DNA from: Ceraceosorus guamensis
Taxonomy: Eukaryota > Basidiomycota > Exobasidiomycetes > Ceraceosorales > Ceraceosoraceae
DNA length: 64,000 nucleotides
Assembly: GCF_003144195.1 (NCBI RefSeq)
Contig: NW_020290055.1
Coordinates: 1-64,000, forward strand
Reading direction: 5' to 3'
Shown here: positions 22,169 through 34,123 of the stretch, piece by piece
Layout of the letters: every line of letters starts with the position of its first letter
Position numbering within the stretch: the first letter of the stretch is position 1
Program-made: the position numbers and the translations under genes
Notes under the pieces: model-generated
What the model was told of the DNA's origin: nothing
Database searches by the model: none
What the model saw: the letters and a program-made list of their open reading frames with translations, nothing else

Positions 22169-23901
22169 AGCGAAAAGGTGTGCCTTCGCAGTCCTTTCAC
22201 TCCATCGTTTGCCTTGCGCAGCTCGCTTGTTTGCCGGGATGGATGAAGCAAGGGAGTCAGTTCGAAGCTGATAGTGATCGAGAAGCCAATCAGTTGGGGA
22301 ATAGGCCCGCTCGATGCACCGAGATGATCAGCGGCTGAGCTGGCTCAGCAAGACGTCGATCTGCTCTTGTACTCCAGGCCGTTGGATGAAACGGAGTTGC
22401 AAGAAAGGGCTGGCTGGGAGCACGAATAGTCGGAAGCGAGGCTAACGCTAGTCCACACAGACGTGATCAACCAGACAAGCCAGTCAAGTCACTCCCTCAG
22501 TCTGTTGAGCGGCGCCTTCCGGCTTCCAACCTCTCCACACGCGCGCTCTGCTCACCCGCCCCCACGCGACTGCCCCAGTTTAAGCTCGTTCTCCACGCTC
22601 AGCGCTCACCTGCTGATGTTCAAGCTCACGAGTTCCGTGACCCGAAGCGCGCGCGCGCGCGCGACCTCTGCTGGCTGGTGCGTTCGGCGATCCAAGCTCT
22701 TGCTTGCTGCGCCTAGCACAAATTGAGGGATTGAGGTTGGGATGGTTGGTGGAAGGCATTCACGAGCAGATGGGGCAGTTGTAGAAGAGGCTCAAAGGCC
22801 GGTCTAGGCTCAGCGAATCGCGTTGGATGCTCTAAAAGTGGGGGATCCGTTCACCTTCAAAGCTTCACCGCGTTAAGTGAAGTTCAAACTCACACTGTTC
22901 AGGGTGCTGCATGGTGATCCTGCTGCTGTAGAATCCGGCCATGCAGGCAGATGAGGTGGAGGAGCAGGTGCTCAGCAGTCACAGTTGTGGGCTTGACTCA
23001 AGTGAGCTCGTGAGTCGAGTTTAGCAGCAGCGTCGCGTGAAATCGCAAACGCGCAGCGCGCAGCAACAACGCCGCACGCCGGCAAGCAGTCCAGCAGCAC
23101 GCGCACTCATGCAGAACTCCAGCTGCTCAGCGAAGGACGAGAGTTGGGGCGTGCATACATACATCATACCTACTCACCATGGGGACTTTTGACTGCGCAA
23201 TCAACAATTTTGCTTGCTGAAAGCCACAAATAAGACAAAGGTCGTCGCAAACGCCTTTCGTGATTGTTTCATATGATCAGTCACGGTGAGGACCACATCG
23301 TTCTTGTAGCCGTCCAGATCGGCAGCATGCACAGACCATCAACAAGACGTCTCCGCAGCAGCCGACTGGCGCAGAAGAGACGTACGCGCACGTTGGAAGG
23401 AAGCGCTCAAGTCAAGATCGAGTGTCTGTCTTCCACCCTTCTCTCCATCTGCTTGCTGCGACTGCTGCATTCAGAGCGGTCATGCATGCGAAGCATGTAT
23501 TCAGACCGGTAGGATGGTCTCACTGCGCTCAATCTCACCTCTCCACTCTGGGTGCATTGTCGCTGTAAAGGCATGTGATCTGCTCAGTGTCCGTGGACTC
23601 CCCCGTGCGTCCTGGCTTGGCGCTGCAAGGCAAACGTCTGCTGGCCTCAAGGCACATCATTGAGAAGTGTCCAAACAGAGTCTTCGAAGGCATGACAGAG
23701 AAGCATTAATGTGATATTGTAGAATGAGGTCGTTGCGGGGATTTTGCATTGACGATGGCAAGCCAGCTGTAGGCATGGGCGCGACACGCAAAAGATGATA
23801 TGCCTGAGAGCGGGTGATTTGCGATATACGAAGCTAAGATAATTCCAAGTCGTTTGTGAGGAGAATCTTCCATGCAATCAAATGTATACTACATTCATGG
23901 C
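22169..23901. other. Intergenic region
   Basis: About 1.7 kb. It holds the promoter of the lipase gene (-) and the 3' side of transporter 2 (-). A (GC)n run at about 22650-22662 could adopt Z-form DNA. No convincing coding frame. Confidence 0.5.
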
Positions 23902-26147
23902 TCATTCGTGAGAGTTGCTGCCGCTGCGGGAGCTGTCGCGGTCGCGCGCGTCCTCGGCGCTGGCGGCCTTCTCGGCCTTGTCGTCAGAAGCCTTCTCGGC
24001 GACATCGTATCCTTCGTTGCCGTGCTTGACGGCCTGAGATCCGTAGCGCTTGGCAATCTCGACGTCGAGCTCCTCGGAAGACAGGTATGGCTTGGTGACG
24101 GACAGGTAGCAAGCCTCCGTCATGAAGCGAGAAGCGTGCCAGAACTTCGTTTCGTGCGCTTCGGCGAACATAAGGTCCATCTCTTCCAGACCACGACGCT
24201 TCGTCTCGGGGAAGAAGGCGTAGATGACGGGGACGAACGACATGTTGAAGACCGCGAAGATGATGTAAGTCCGATACTTGATCGAGTCGAAGGCTGGGGG
24301 TGTGATCATGACGACGAGGAAGTTGACTGCGCCGGAATCGCGAACACTATCAGCTCGCGTGCTCCAAGAGTGCCGGCCGACACAACTCCAGACTGTACAT
24401 CTCTCACTCACAGATCCAGTTCGAAGAGGTAGCGATGGCGGAAGCCGGCGCGCGGATACGAATAGGGGTAATCTCGGGAGGGTATAGCCAGGTCATGCCG
24501 AGCCATCCGAACCTGCGGTCGACGAGAGCGCAAATGCGACTCAAGAGTCAGCAGCGCCCCCCGCTAAACCCAGTCGCGTGGGGAACTGGAACTCACGCGA
24601 AGAAGGTGTTGAAGAGGTACAGGAAAAGAGCAGCCACGTATGAAGCACCAATGCCAGTTGTTCCTGGTGGCTTGGACTGAACCACACTAACGGTGCCCGC
24701 CAGCACCGCCATCGAGGCGCTCATCATGAAAGCCGTGCTAATCATGAGTTTGCGACGGCCCAGAGTGTCAATGAGGAATAGTGCAACGATCGAGGCAGCG
24801 AAGTACTCTGTGCCGTTGCCGCACGTGAGAAGTCGAGCCGTGTTGCGGTCAGGGACGATGGACAAGAAAACCGTCGTCGCGTAATAGGTGATCAGGTTGA
24901 TACCAGACAGCTGCTGGAAGGCCTGGGCCGTGAAAGCGATCGCAGTTCTGTAGAAGTTCTGCTCGGGTCCTTGCTGTAGGAGCTCCTTGTAGCTGAAGTC
25001 TCCGAGCAACTGCTCCGACGCTTCGATAGACTCGCGCAGCTGGCGAACGACAGTCTGCACTTCGGGATCGTTCTCGGTGGTGTTGTCGACCTGGGCCAGT
25101 ACTCTGCTGGCCTGGTCAATCTGCCCCTTCTTAATGAGCCAACGGGGTGACTCGGGCAAGCACAGAATGCCAATCAGCAAGATGATGGCGAAAGCGGCTT
25201 GGAAAGCGATGGGGAAACGCCACTGCACTGAAGAGTTGTCCAGGAAGAAAAAGCCATAATCGATCCAGTAAGAAATCATGATACCAGCGGCGATCAGCGA
25301 TCCTTCAATAAGCACAAGAAGACCACGATTGTGGGCTTTGCTGAGCTCGGATTGCCACATGGGAATTGTCGATGTGTTCATACCGTTTCCAATACCCGTG
25401 ATGATTCGGCCTGCTGTGAATTGGCCAATTTCATAAGACGCCGTCATGATTGTAGCTCCGATGATCATGACAGTTGCGCCAATTGCGATCGAGGTACGTC
25501 CTTCACGATGTGTGCGAAACGTGTGTTAAAATTGACGAAGTTGGAAGTTCGCCTCGCCCTTGTCTACTCACTGCCGATTGCATCACCCTTCCACAAAACA
25601 ATGAGAGATCCAATCATGGCGCCAATTTCGTAAATCGCAGTCACAGCACCCTGCACGTTCGCCTCGAACTCAGGGTTGGCTTCTTTACCATCAACCATAG
25701 CCCTGCCGAATTGATCGACTTCAGCGAGCTGAGGGAACTTCAGAGAGAATTGCCCAGCCGCGAAAAGCCCTGACATGACACCTTGATCGTAACCGAAGAG
25801 CAGAAAACCTATAAGAATCGTTGGAGAAAAAGGTTAGACGATGATTGCTTGTACCGCCACCGAAAGGCAAGCACAGGCGCATGCGCTCGAGCGCTTGCGA
25901 AAAACTCGAATCCATCAAGCACATGGTACGTTCTCGAACCTCGAACGCGCCTTCCTTCGGCCATGAGCGACCGCACATGGCCAGAATGGCGACGCTGCAG
26001 AAAGACGTGCCCTAGACGCCCATCCGGACCTGACCTTCGAGCACCCAGTCGCATCAACTCACCAACACCGGAGATAAAGGCAATAACGGCGGTCAGAGGC
26101 TTGCCGCGCAAGCTTGAGCCTGCGAGAACGGGGAGTTGAAACACCAT
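23902..26147 (-). CDS. MFS monosaccharide transporter (hexose/STL-type)
   Basis: Sugar porter of the plasma membrane, 583 residues. Five exons: 26147-26063, 25808-25572, 25500-24597, 24512-24412 and 24326-23902. Signatures: GYDQGVMSGL in helix 1, GDAIGRRTSIAIGA after helix 2, GRIITGIGNGMNTSTIPMWQ in helix 4, PESPRWLIKKGQ after helix 6, FQQLSGINLITYYATTVF in helix 7, DTLGRRKLMI after helix 8, and PETKRRGLEEMD after helix 12. GNGMNTSTIPMWQSE is typical of the fungal Stl1/lactose/hexose branch. The cytosolic tail of about 90 residues is rich in Asp, Lys, Glu and Ser. The start Met gives a normal short N-terminus. Substrate uncertain. Confidence 0.92.
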
Positions 26148-26323
26148 GATGGCAGCACTGGTCTGAGGACACTTCTAGTCGTTGTACCAGGGTCGTGCTG
26201 TGATCGAGTGTGGTGAAGAACGCAGTAGCGAGAAAGGACCTTGAGCACTGGCGGGGAGGGGTGCTCGATGGTGGTGGTGGTGGTGGGCGTAAGACAACAC
26301 TAGGCATAGAGCTCGAGTTGCCC

Positions 26324-26329
26324 TTATAA
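26324..26329 (-). promoter_or_regulatory. TATA-like element upstream of transporter 2
   Basis: TTATAA lies about 180 bases before the ATG at 26147 and is the only TATA-like site near it. Weak, position-based call. Confidence 0.3.
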
Positions 26330-28714
26330 CGCCTGTTGTGGGGGCGGAAAGCACTCTGGACCAACGTACAGGCAGGGGCTGTCAGCTGCAAAGGCAAAGA
26401 GGAGAGGTGACGAATACATTTGCACGCGGTCGCAAACGCTCAAAGGGAACCTTGCATGGCGCAGAAAATGGCGACCCCGCCGCAGGTGTGCGCCTATGCG
26501 TGATGTTCTCTTCTGTCTGCTGGACACCGACAACCGTTGCCGAGCTCTGGAGCGGTCAACACGGCTGCACTCGTGTTCCACCAATCAAGCTGCAGGGGGG
26601 GGGGGTCCAACGCCAAAGCAGGTCCATCGTGCGATTGTACATTGCACGGCTGACTCGCCAGGGTACGGTCAACGTTGGCTCCTCTCTCTGCTTGCCGGGC
26701 ATGACGCCCACTCCGCTGGATGGAGCGACTGCAGAGGGCGGCAGCTCGTCTGCACGGTCGAGAGCTCGACTGGAGGCAGGTCCGACCCAGCTAACTGGGT
26801 ATGGAGTATGGACTCTTTCTGTACCCGAGTGCGCCAGCAGAGCATAGCAGTACGTAGTGGATTATCAAGAGCCAAGAAAATTTAGGGGCCGAGCCGTCAA
26901 AAGGTGAGTGAGCAAGCACTTTGGCCCTGTCACAGGAGGATTTTTCGCAGTGGCACGAGAGGCAAGGAAGGGTACGTTCAACGGACAAACCGAACATGCA
27001 GGTCGTGCATATATACATTCACGATTACAGTCCAAGGTTCACAAATCGACCGATCTCGCGATCTCCGCCGGCTTCGACACGGTCGCACTCGGCGACTCTG
27101 GCCCGTCACCAACCCCCCGTGCCGACGCGGCGCATCTCTCTCCCGGCCTCGCTTCACATTGGGTGCATGGCGGAAGTCTTTCGCCCATCTTGAGAGACAT
27201 TCAAGTGATTGGATTCTCAGCTTTCCAACGTGCTCAATTATACAGTGTTCGTGATCTCTCGCAGGTGGAGCGACGCCCACTAGCCGCTTGCGCGCAGTCG
27301 ACGTACGTGCAAGACGTTGCCGACGCAGCAAGCTACTGTACACGCGTTGATGCTTGATGCGAGTCACCCCTTTCGGGTGGCACGCACGCCCAAGGATGCA
27401 AGAATCAAGTGTAAGTGTCTAGCGCGGAGTAGAGATGCAGATGGGAGCACTATAGCGGCACCTACTACAGCGCGTTTCATGCCCTCGGCGACTTGTTGAT
27501 GCAGCTACGGCTGCGCAAGATCGCGCTGCAGGGTATAGCGTCAGTCAACAGAGTGCCTCTCATCGGTGCTAGCTGCGTGGCGACTTGCCTGAAGCCCGCG
27601 TGGAGCCATGCTTCAGCTCTTTTCGTCTGTACCTACAGTCAATTTGCGCACAATCTTTGCGGTAGTCTAGACTCGGCGCAGCGTCAGAGACTCCACGGTC
27701 CAATCAACCGCTTCGTGCTGTGTTGCTCAGCGTTGATCCAAAAAGTCGATGGTCAGTGCAATCGGAATCCAAAGAGGTCGATTGGTATGAATGCGATGGG
27801 CGCCGGGTGCGAGCCGGCGGCAAGCAGAACCAAGCGTGGCTTGTCGTCATGATGCGTGCCAGATCTGCCTTAATGCCCGTATATCAGGTGGAGACGTCAG
27901 CAGAAGCCGTGGAATCAACTCCGCCTCGGGGGTGTGCGAGTGACGTCCCAAAGACTGGCGAGATGCTTGGTGTCCGCATCGTAATCCGCCGGGTCAAACC
28001 CTCTGACGCAGTGCTGTAAGTTTCACCCATCTCACCTCAGATATGCCAGCTGCTGCTGAAGCATGCATGATTCATTCATGCGGACTCGCTTGCAGCACGC
28101 GCGCGTGACATACCGCATCGATACCATGCATGCATGATATCCGCCGCTCCTGAAGCCCTCCTCGCCGGTCCGCCGCCCTCGCAAGCGACGACAGGGTAGT
28201 ACGCTCGCGTCGCACCAGCAACATCTGGCATGTAAAGCATGCATCGCGATCAAGGTCCCGCGCGCGACTGCTTGTGATGATATTCCTCTGTATCAGCGCT
28301 ACACAGGAGATTCAAAATTCACGCAGCACGGTACTTGCTATTCACGCCTTGCTGCCTATATACCCGAGCGGTTTCAAGTTTTGATGAGTAGTTTACTCAT
28401 CGTCTGCAAATTCGTGATTGTCTGTCGCCTGCTGCCTGCTGCCTGCTGAGGCTACCTTGACTCTTCTCTGTCTCCTTATTTTAGTTCCTTCTCGTGGCAT
28501 GCACGCCAGGGCCTGCAGAGTGCAATTATTACGCTTGCGTCTTCAGATGAGTCTAGGCGAGGGTCTGTACTGCACGGAGGAGGCCGCTAACCCTCCGAGA
28601 TTCAAACGTGCTCACAATAAGCGACCCTCTGCCATATCGGCAGCTTTCTAACCTTGACACGCACCAAAGGGTCGCCAGACCGCTCAAAGTCTGAAAAGAG
28701 GATGTTCCTGCTTT

Positions 28715-28730
28715 GCGGGGTTTGCCCCGC
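28715..28730. other. GC-rich perfect hairpin, 6-bp stem, 4-nt loop
   Basis: Stem GCGGGG/CCCCGC around TTTG within the gene-poor stretch. No adjoining gene, so the role is unknown; it could be chance. Confidence 0.5.
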
Positions 28731-30063
28731 CAAGGTCACTTGGGGTGGATGATGAGAAGGGGAAGGCAAGGCTAGGCTTGAGGAGCGCTAGTCAATTACG
28801 AACGATGTGATTGCTAATCCCCCCAATTTGAATGCTCTTGCGCAGCCGCATCCACGAGCGCATCAATCATCAATCTGGAGCTGCAGCTGCAGCTGAGCCT
28901 CATGATGGATTGTGGCAAGCAAGGCCCCTTTCCTCGACTAAATCAGTTGGAGCAGCTCTTGCGATCGAGGTGGGCATCTTGAAGTTCCGTTTGCGGGGTC
29001 CCCACAGCATTCGTGGTCTACAGTCTTGATCGCCACACGGCCTTACCGCTCCGATCGATTTCGGGCGGCCCAGCCGCAAGACCCCACGCAGCTAGTCGCC
29101 GAGTCCCTGCAAGTCTGCGATTGCTTGCTATGGCAGCGAGGGCGCTCGGTGCACCCATGATATCAGGCTCGCCATTGCCCAACGGCGCCACCGCATCCGA
29201 CGTCTGTTGCCGACATGCCGAGCTTCACCGGCATTCGCCACCCTCTCGCCACCGAGCTGCTCTCAAGAACATGAGGTCTTGTGGCGGTGATTATGTTTGA
29301 AGTGGCCGGTCGGTCATCTATGCAATATGCTCTCCAAATCACAAACGCAGATTCGTAGACAAGATCTCACTGCTTCTCTTCGGCTGCGGCGGCTCACTCA
29401 GCAAGACGGGTCAATACGATCTTGGCTTGAGCACTCGAGGATCGCTTTGAATGTCGAGAGACTGGGTGGAGTAGAAAGCGAAATCAAGTGCGCCGATTAG
29501 TCCTGCGTCCCCTTACTTAGAATTACGGCACTCCTCTCCAAGCTAAGTCGATGTAAAGGCAAGGCTATCTTCTGCTTCAGCCAGGCATCAAATATGAGGC
29601 ATGAGGCAGCGTGAGTGCAGGGCGCAGGTGCGACACGCCTCAAGAGTCATCACACCACATTAGTCAGAATGGTGCGAAGCGACCGGCGTTCACTGTGTAC
29701 GATCACGAACGTGATCATCCACCTCACCAAAGATGGCGGCTCATTCGAACTCCCTCGGACATTTAAACCCATTGCACGGCTGTTCGACCAGCTGTCACCG
29801 CGAGGGGGCCAAAGGGTCGAATCCCCAGGGTCGGCTCGCACGATTGCACAAGCGCACGGCATGCATTCGTGGATGTTTGACAGATTTCCTCGACGTTGTG
29901 CGAGCGAGTGCGACCCTGTGTGCCTACTGGTGGCCTTTCTTGTGAAATTTGCTCCATTTCAGATCTTCTGCAACCTTGTCCGAGTAATCGATCAAGTACC
30001 TGCATCAGAGCAAAGCGTGAGCTGTTGACACTACGGTCGATGTCTCATTTCGGACTGCGAGCC

Positions 30064-30475
30064 TCACTGATCGTCCGCCGAGAGGGCCTGGCATGCGACG
30101 GTGACGACGGTGCTGTCACCCCTCTGGCTATTCGTAGAAGGGAGGATCAGGACTTTGTCACCGCTGTCCTTGATCTTCTTCACGCAAGCTTTGGCCCAGA
30201 CCGCTTGGACCCAGAGCACGCTGGACAATGCAAGGGGCGCATTGTATGCTGAGACGAAAGAGAGGCCAGGAAAGCCGGCATATGTATGGTCAGCACAATG
30301 ATGTACTAATTTCATCACTTGTCGTCGCCTTGCGCTCACAATGTACTATGCGGACATTTCCGTGCAATTCGCCCGTTTGCAGATTGACTCGATACCGTGG
30401 AGATTGTTCAGCTACCGAAGCGCCGGGCAAGAGGATCGTCATCGCGACCATCAGAAAGGGCAGAATGCGCACCAT
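30064..30475 (-). CDS. Small predicted secreted protein, two exons
   Basis: Not recognised. Exon 1 is 30475-30340 and exon 2 is 30248-30064; the 91-nt intron has donor GTGAGC, a CTGACC branch-like site and acceptor CTCAG. The 106-residue product begins MVRILPFLMVAMTILLPGAS, a clear signal peptide with a likely cut after SVA. The mature part of about 82 residues has two cysteines (AKACVKK and VACQALS) that could form one disulfide, and mixed hydrophobic segments such as LALSSVLWVQAVWAKA. It lies alone at the edge of a gene-poor stretch, a typical setting for lineage-specific secreted proteins or effectors of plant-associated fungi. That role is inference; the signal peptide and the splice frame are what is seen. 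Confidence 0.55.
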
Positions 30476-31175
30476 CAGGAATTGGCAGACTTAGGGATCG
30501 TAGATGAAGAGGGTTGAAGATGGCGATTGTAGGGTGGCAAGGTGCAGTGATATGATGTGTTAGACTTTCCCTCAGGAAATGGCAGCGCTGACGAAGAAAC
30601 GAGGGCAAGCTCGCGATTAGGTGGCTTCAGTTACGACTGTCCAAAGGTTGCAGATCCAAGTCAAGAGGCGAGGTAATCGCTTGGCGAAGACAGTGCGACA
30701 ATGCCAGCCCAAATAAATGTCACCTCGTTCTTCTGACGAGTGCAGCGCCTCATCTGCTGGACCGCCCTGACGGAGTATGTCGGGTAGACTGAACTTCGGC
30801 CTTTTCGGCGTCAGAAGCGTCGTGATTCAGAGAGGTGTCTGCGCATGGGCAAGACAAGACGTGAATGGAAGAACAAACAGAAGTCCAAAGTACGCGCAGA
30901 GCGGGCTTTACGTAGGTCCAGCGCACATGGGACTAAGGTAAGTCTTTAAGCTCCGAAGATTGGTGTGCGAGAAGAAGCGCAGTCGAATCAGTCTCGGTTC
31001 TGCAACTCAGATGTCAAGCTTGGCTCCAAGATCTACACGCCGTTGCAGAGCATCACGGCTTCTTTGCCGCGTTACTCGTGGGTTTTTGTTCATTCAAATG
31101 TGAAGACAAGCCGGCTTTCTCCTCAGGCTGGTCAGACAATGAAACACAATGAAATTGCTATTGACAAGGCGCAGC
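30476..31175. other. Intergenic spacer
   Basis: Between the secreted-protein gene and the 3' end of the fusion gene. A short basic frame at 30846-30938 (begins MGKTRREWKNKQKSK) ends at a GTAAGT donor-like site, but I cannot extend it convincingly. No other feature. Confidence 0.45.
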
Positions 31176-34123
31176 TCAAGAGGAAGCCTCTGAAAGCTTC
31201 CGCCTCGCAAGCACAGCTTCGTTAAGCTGTTGTAGAAGCTTGACGGTGGTGTCCCAATCGATGCAAGCATCCGTTAGGCTCACGCCTCGCTTGAGCGAGG
31301 AGAGGTCTCCATTCGCTGGCATTTTCTGATTGCCCTCTCCCAAATTGCTTTCGATCATGACACCAGTGATCGCTCGCTCGCCTGCTTGGAGCTGCTCACA
31401 AACTGTGAGCGAGGCGGGGTCATGGAAAGGTCAGCCACAAGGCGCAAAGAGGAATGAATGAGCACGTCCATGCTCACTAGCTTGAACGCCCAGCGCCTGT
31501 TTGCGGTGATCCTTTTGGCTGTTGCCGTGCGAGCAGTCGACCATGATGCTTGGTTGTCTGCCCTGCGCCGACATAGCATCCGCACTCTTCCTGATCGCAG
31601 CAGCATCGTAATTCGTCTTGCCACCACCTCCTCGGTGGATGATGTGCAAATCGGCATTGCCGGTGGTGCGGACGATAGCGGCCAGACCTTGAGCTGTGAC
31701 ACCCATGAATGCGTGCGGTTGGGCAGAAGCCCTGATGGCATCCAGTGCGACTTGCGGTCCTCCGTCGGTACCATTCTTGAACCCAATGGGCATGGAGAGA
31801 CCTGAGACTAGCTCACGATGCAGTTGAGACTCTGTCGTCCTTGCACCAATGGCGCCCCAGGAGTACAGATCTGAAGTGTACTGCGGAGAGATAGTGTCGA
31901 GGACCTCGCAAGCCACAGGCACACCTCGACTGGTCAGTTCGATGAGCAGCTGGCGAGCGATCTACAGGCAGTAAAACAGCAAGGATTGGACGAGCACTCA
32001 GCAAAGAGCGACGAAGCTTGCAAGGTTTACACTCACCTTGAGTCCGCGGTTGATCTGGAAGCTGCCGTTGATGTCGGGGTCGTTAATGAGTCCCTTCCAT
32101 CCAACGGTGGTGCGTGGCTTCTCAAAGTAAGCGCGCATGACGACAACCAAGCCTGGCCACTGTGGCATGGCATCTTTGAGGCGCTTGGCGTAATCCAGAG
32201 CCTCTTCAGGGCTGTGAATGGAGCAAGGCCCGACGACTACAAGCAAACGATCATCTTTGCCGGAAATGACGGCGCTGGCTTCTCCTCGACCTCGAGCGAT
32301 AGTCCTTCTAGCCTCTTCGGTTAGCGGAGTCTCATGCAGTAGCAGCGTAGGCGGAATCAGGGGCTCGTATCCTGCAACGTGCACATCTTGCGAGTAGAGG
32401 TACGGCTCCGATGAGCTCTTCGACAGGGAATCGGTCAGGTGAGGAGCAGCGTTGACTGCAGCGTTATTGGGCGCTGTCTGTGCAGGAGGACGCGGCAAAT
32501 CGAAAGCAGGATACTGCTGCTCGAGCTCACTGTGTGCAAACGAGCGTGTACGGTTGGAGAAGCTGGAAGCGGTATGAGGTCCACTTCCTGAAGCTCGAGC
32601 GACGTATTTGTAGATGACGAGACCCTCCAAGCCTACGGGGCCTCGAGCGTGGGTCTTGCCTGTGCTGATGCCGACTTCTGTACCGAGACCGAATCGGAAC
32701 CCATCAGCAAAGCGAGTGCTGCAATTGACGAAGACGTTGGCGCTCGAGACTGCGCGTGTGAACTGCGACGCTGCTTCGTGCTCTTGCGTCTGCGCGGAGG
32801 AATGACCGTTGACAGCAGCAGCAGAGGTTGTCGGGTTCGACGGCGAGGCAAGAGGGCTGCAGAAGATTGCATCTGTGTGATGCGAGCCATGCGTGTTGAT
32901 GTGCTCGATGGCCTCCTGAACAGTGCTGACACTCTTGACCGCCAGCTTGAGATCGAGGAATTCAGTGTAAAAGTCTCCGGGGAGAGCCGCCTTCACTTGC
33001 TGAGCTCGGGGAGCGACGCCCGGAATCTTGTCGAGCGCCTCGAGGGACTCCGGATCGCACCTCAGCTCGACGTTGGCATCAAGGAGAGCGGTCGCTAGAG
33101 CCGGCCAGAGCTTGGTGAGCTGGGACCGATGCACCAACAAGGTCTCGACTGCGTTGCATGCAGCGGGATAATCGATCTGCGAGGACATGCAGATGGGTTT
33201 TGAGCCATTCGGGCACCAATGTTCCTTTCAGTACGACACCGTCACACACTCACCTTCGAGTCCACAACGCCCTTGATCGTGCTCTCCTCCGCGGCATCCG
33301 AATGCACGTAGGCTGCGCATAAGCCATCTGCGTGACCCATCACCGGCATCCTGGCATCCCGTTGAATAGAGCGAACGAGCTCATTGCTACCTCTTGGGAT
33401 CACTAGGTCAACGTACTTGTCTTCTGTTAACAGCTCCGCGACCTGCTCTCGACTCTCGACGGACTGAATCAAGTCTGCAGGGAGTTTGGACTCGCTAAGC
33501 GCTTCTGAGACGAGTCTGGCGAGCAAGGTGGAGGTATGAGTGGACTCTTTGCCGCCTTTAAGGATGGCTGCGTTGCCAGACTTGAGAGCGAGGGTGGCGA
33601 TGTTGACGACGACTTCCGGACGAGCTTCAAAGATGCACAGCAGCACGCCTATCGGACACGTCAACCTGTACAGGTCTAGCTCCCCAGCACCAGATTCGCG
33701 ATGAGGCGCTGCCAGCCTCTTGGCCCAGAGGCACTTGTCCAAAGGCGATTCGAGAGCTGCGACAGAAGAGATGCCTTCCAGCATATCGTTCCACTTGTTC
33801 TTGACGAACAAGTCGAGCCTGGCCAGAAGCTGCGGGGAGAGCTTGCCGGCAGAGACGGCTTCCTTCGCAGCCTTTGTCGAGCGGGCAAGGAGAGAAGTCA
33901 GTGCTCTTGAAGCTCACGAGCCCTCAGTACCAGTACTTACCGCTACATCCTTGGCGTTGGCCGCCTTGACATCGGATTCGCTCTCGACGAGTTTACGCCT
34001 GATCAATGACAGTGCTTCATTCCTTGCGTCGTCGGCTGCTTGTCCGGCGGGCAGAGTAGCCTGCGCCCTGTCAAACGCGGCTTTGGCTCTGGCTGCAATA
34101 TCTGGGACTGAAATGACTGTCAT
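31176..34123 (-). CDS. PRO2/ARO4: Fused gamma-glutamyl phosphate reductase / DAHP synthase
   Basis: Predicted bifunctional enzyme, 883 residues. Five exons: 34123-33941, 33871-33254, 33176-32037, 31961-31478 and 31402-31176. Residues 1-488 are glutamate-5-semialdehyde dehydrogenase (proline synthesis): FEARPEVVVNIATLALKSGN, candidate catalytic Cys246 in GHADGLCAAYV, GVAPRAQQVKAAL, GLGTEVGISTGKTHARGPVG, and the family C-terminus ending near RSFAHSELEQQ. A low-complexity insert (about residues 374-405) sits inside it. Residues 489-525 are a linker. Residues 526-883 are type I DAHP synthase (erythrose-4-phosphate plus PEP, start of the shikimate pathway): AGYEPLIPPTLLLHETPLT, VVGPCSIH, EKPRTTVGWKGLINDP, IGARTTESQLHREL, GFKNGTDGG, VDCSHGNSQKD and GVMIESNLGEGNQ. 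Exon 3 crosses the junction with no stop, intron or Met. An upstream in-frame Met at 34222 is possible. Confidence 0.9.

Larger units (their letters stand above)
26148..30063. other. Gene-poor stretch of about 4 kb
   Basis: I find no supportable protein-coding gene, tRNA or transposon. Open frames reach 149 codons but lack spliceable continuity, codon regularity or family motifs. Notable small features are a G run at about 26593-26605 and a perfect hairpin (GCGGGG, loop TTTG, CCCCGC) at 28715-28730. Purine/pyrimidine composition is unremarkable. The left 180 bases carry the transporter 2 promoter. Confidence 0.5.

Noticed and set aside
26908-27357. 149-codon plus-strand frame in the gene-poor stretch
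   Set aside because: Composition resembles non-coding sequence and other frames are open as well; no family likeness or intron logic.
27950-28015. GGGTCAAACCC resembling a tRNA B-box
   Set aside because: The distance to a possible A-box is too short and no cloverleaf folds.
30846-30938. Short basic peptide frame beginning MGKTRREWKNK ending at a GTAAGT site
   Set aside because: The only downstream exon I can join gives another short basic peptide with no likeness to any protein; probably chance.
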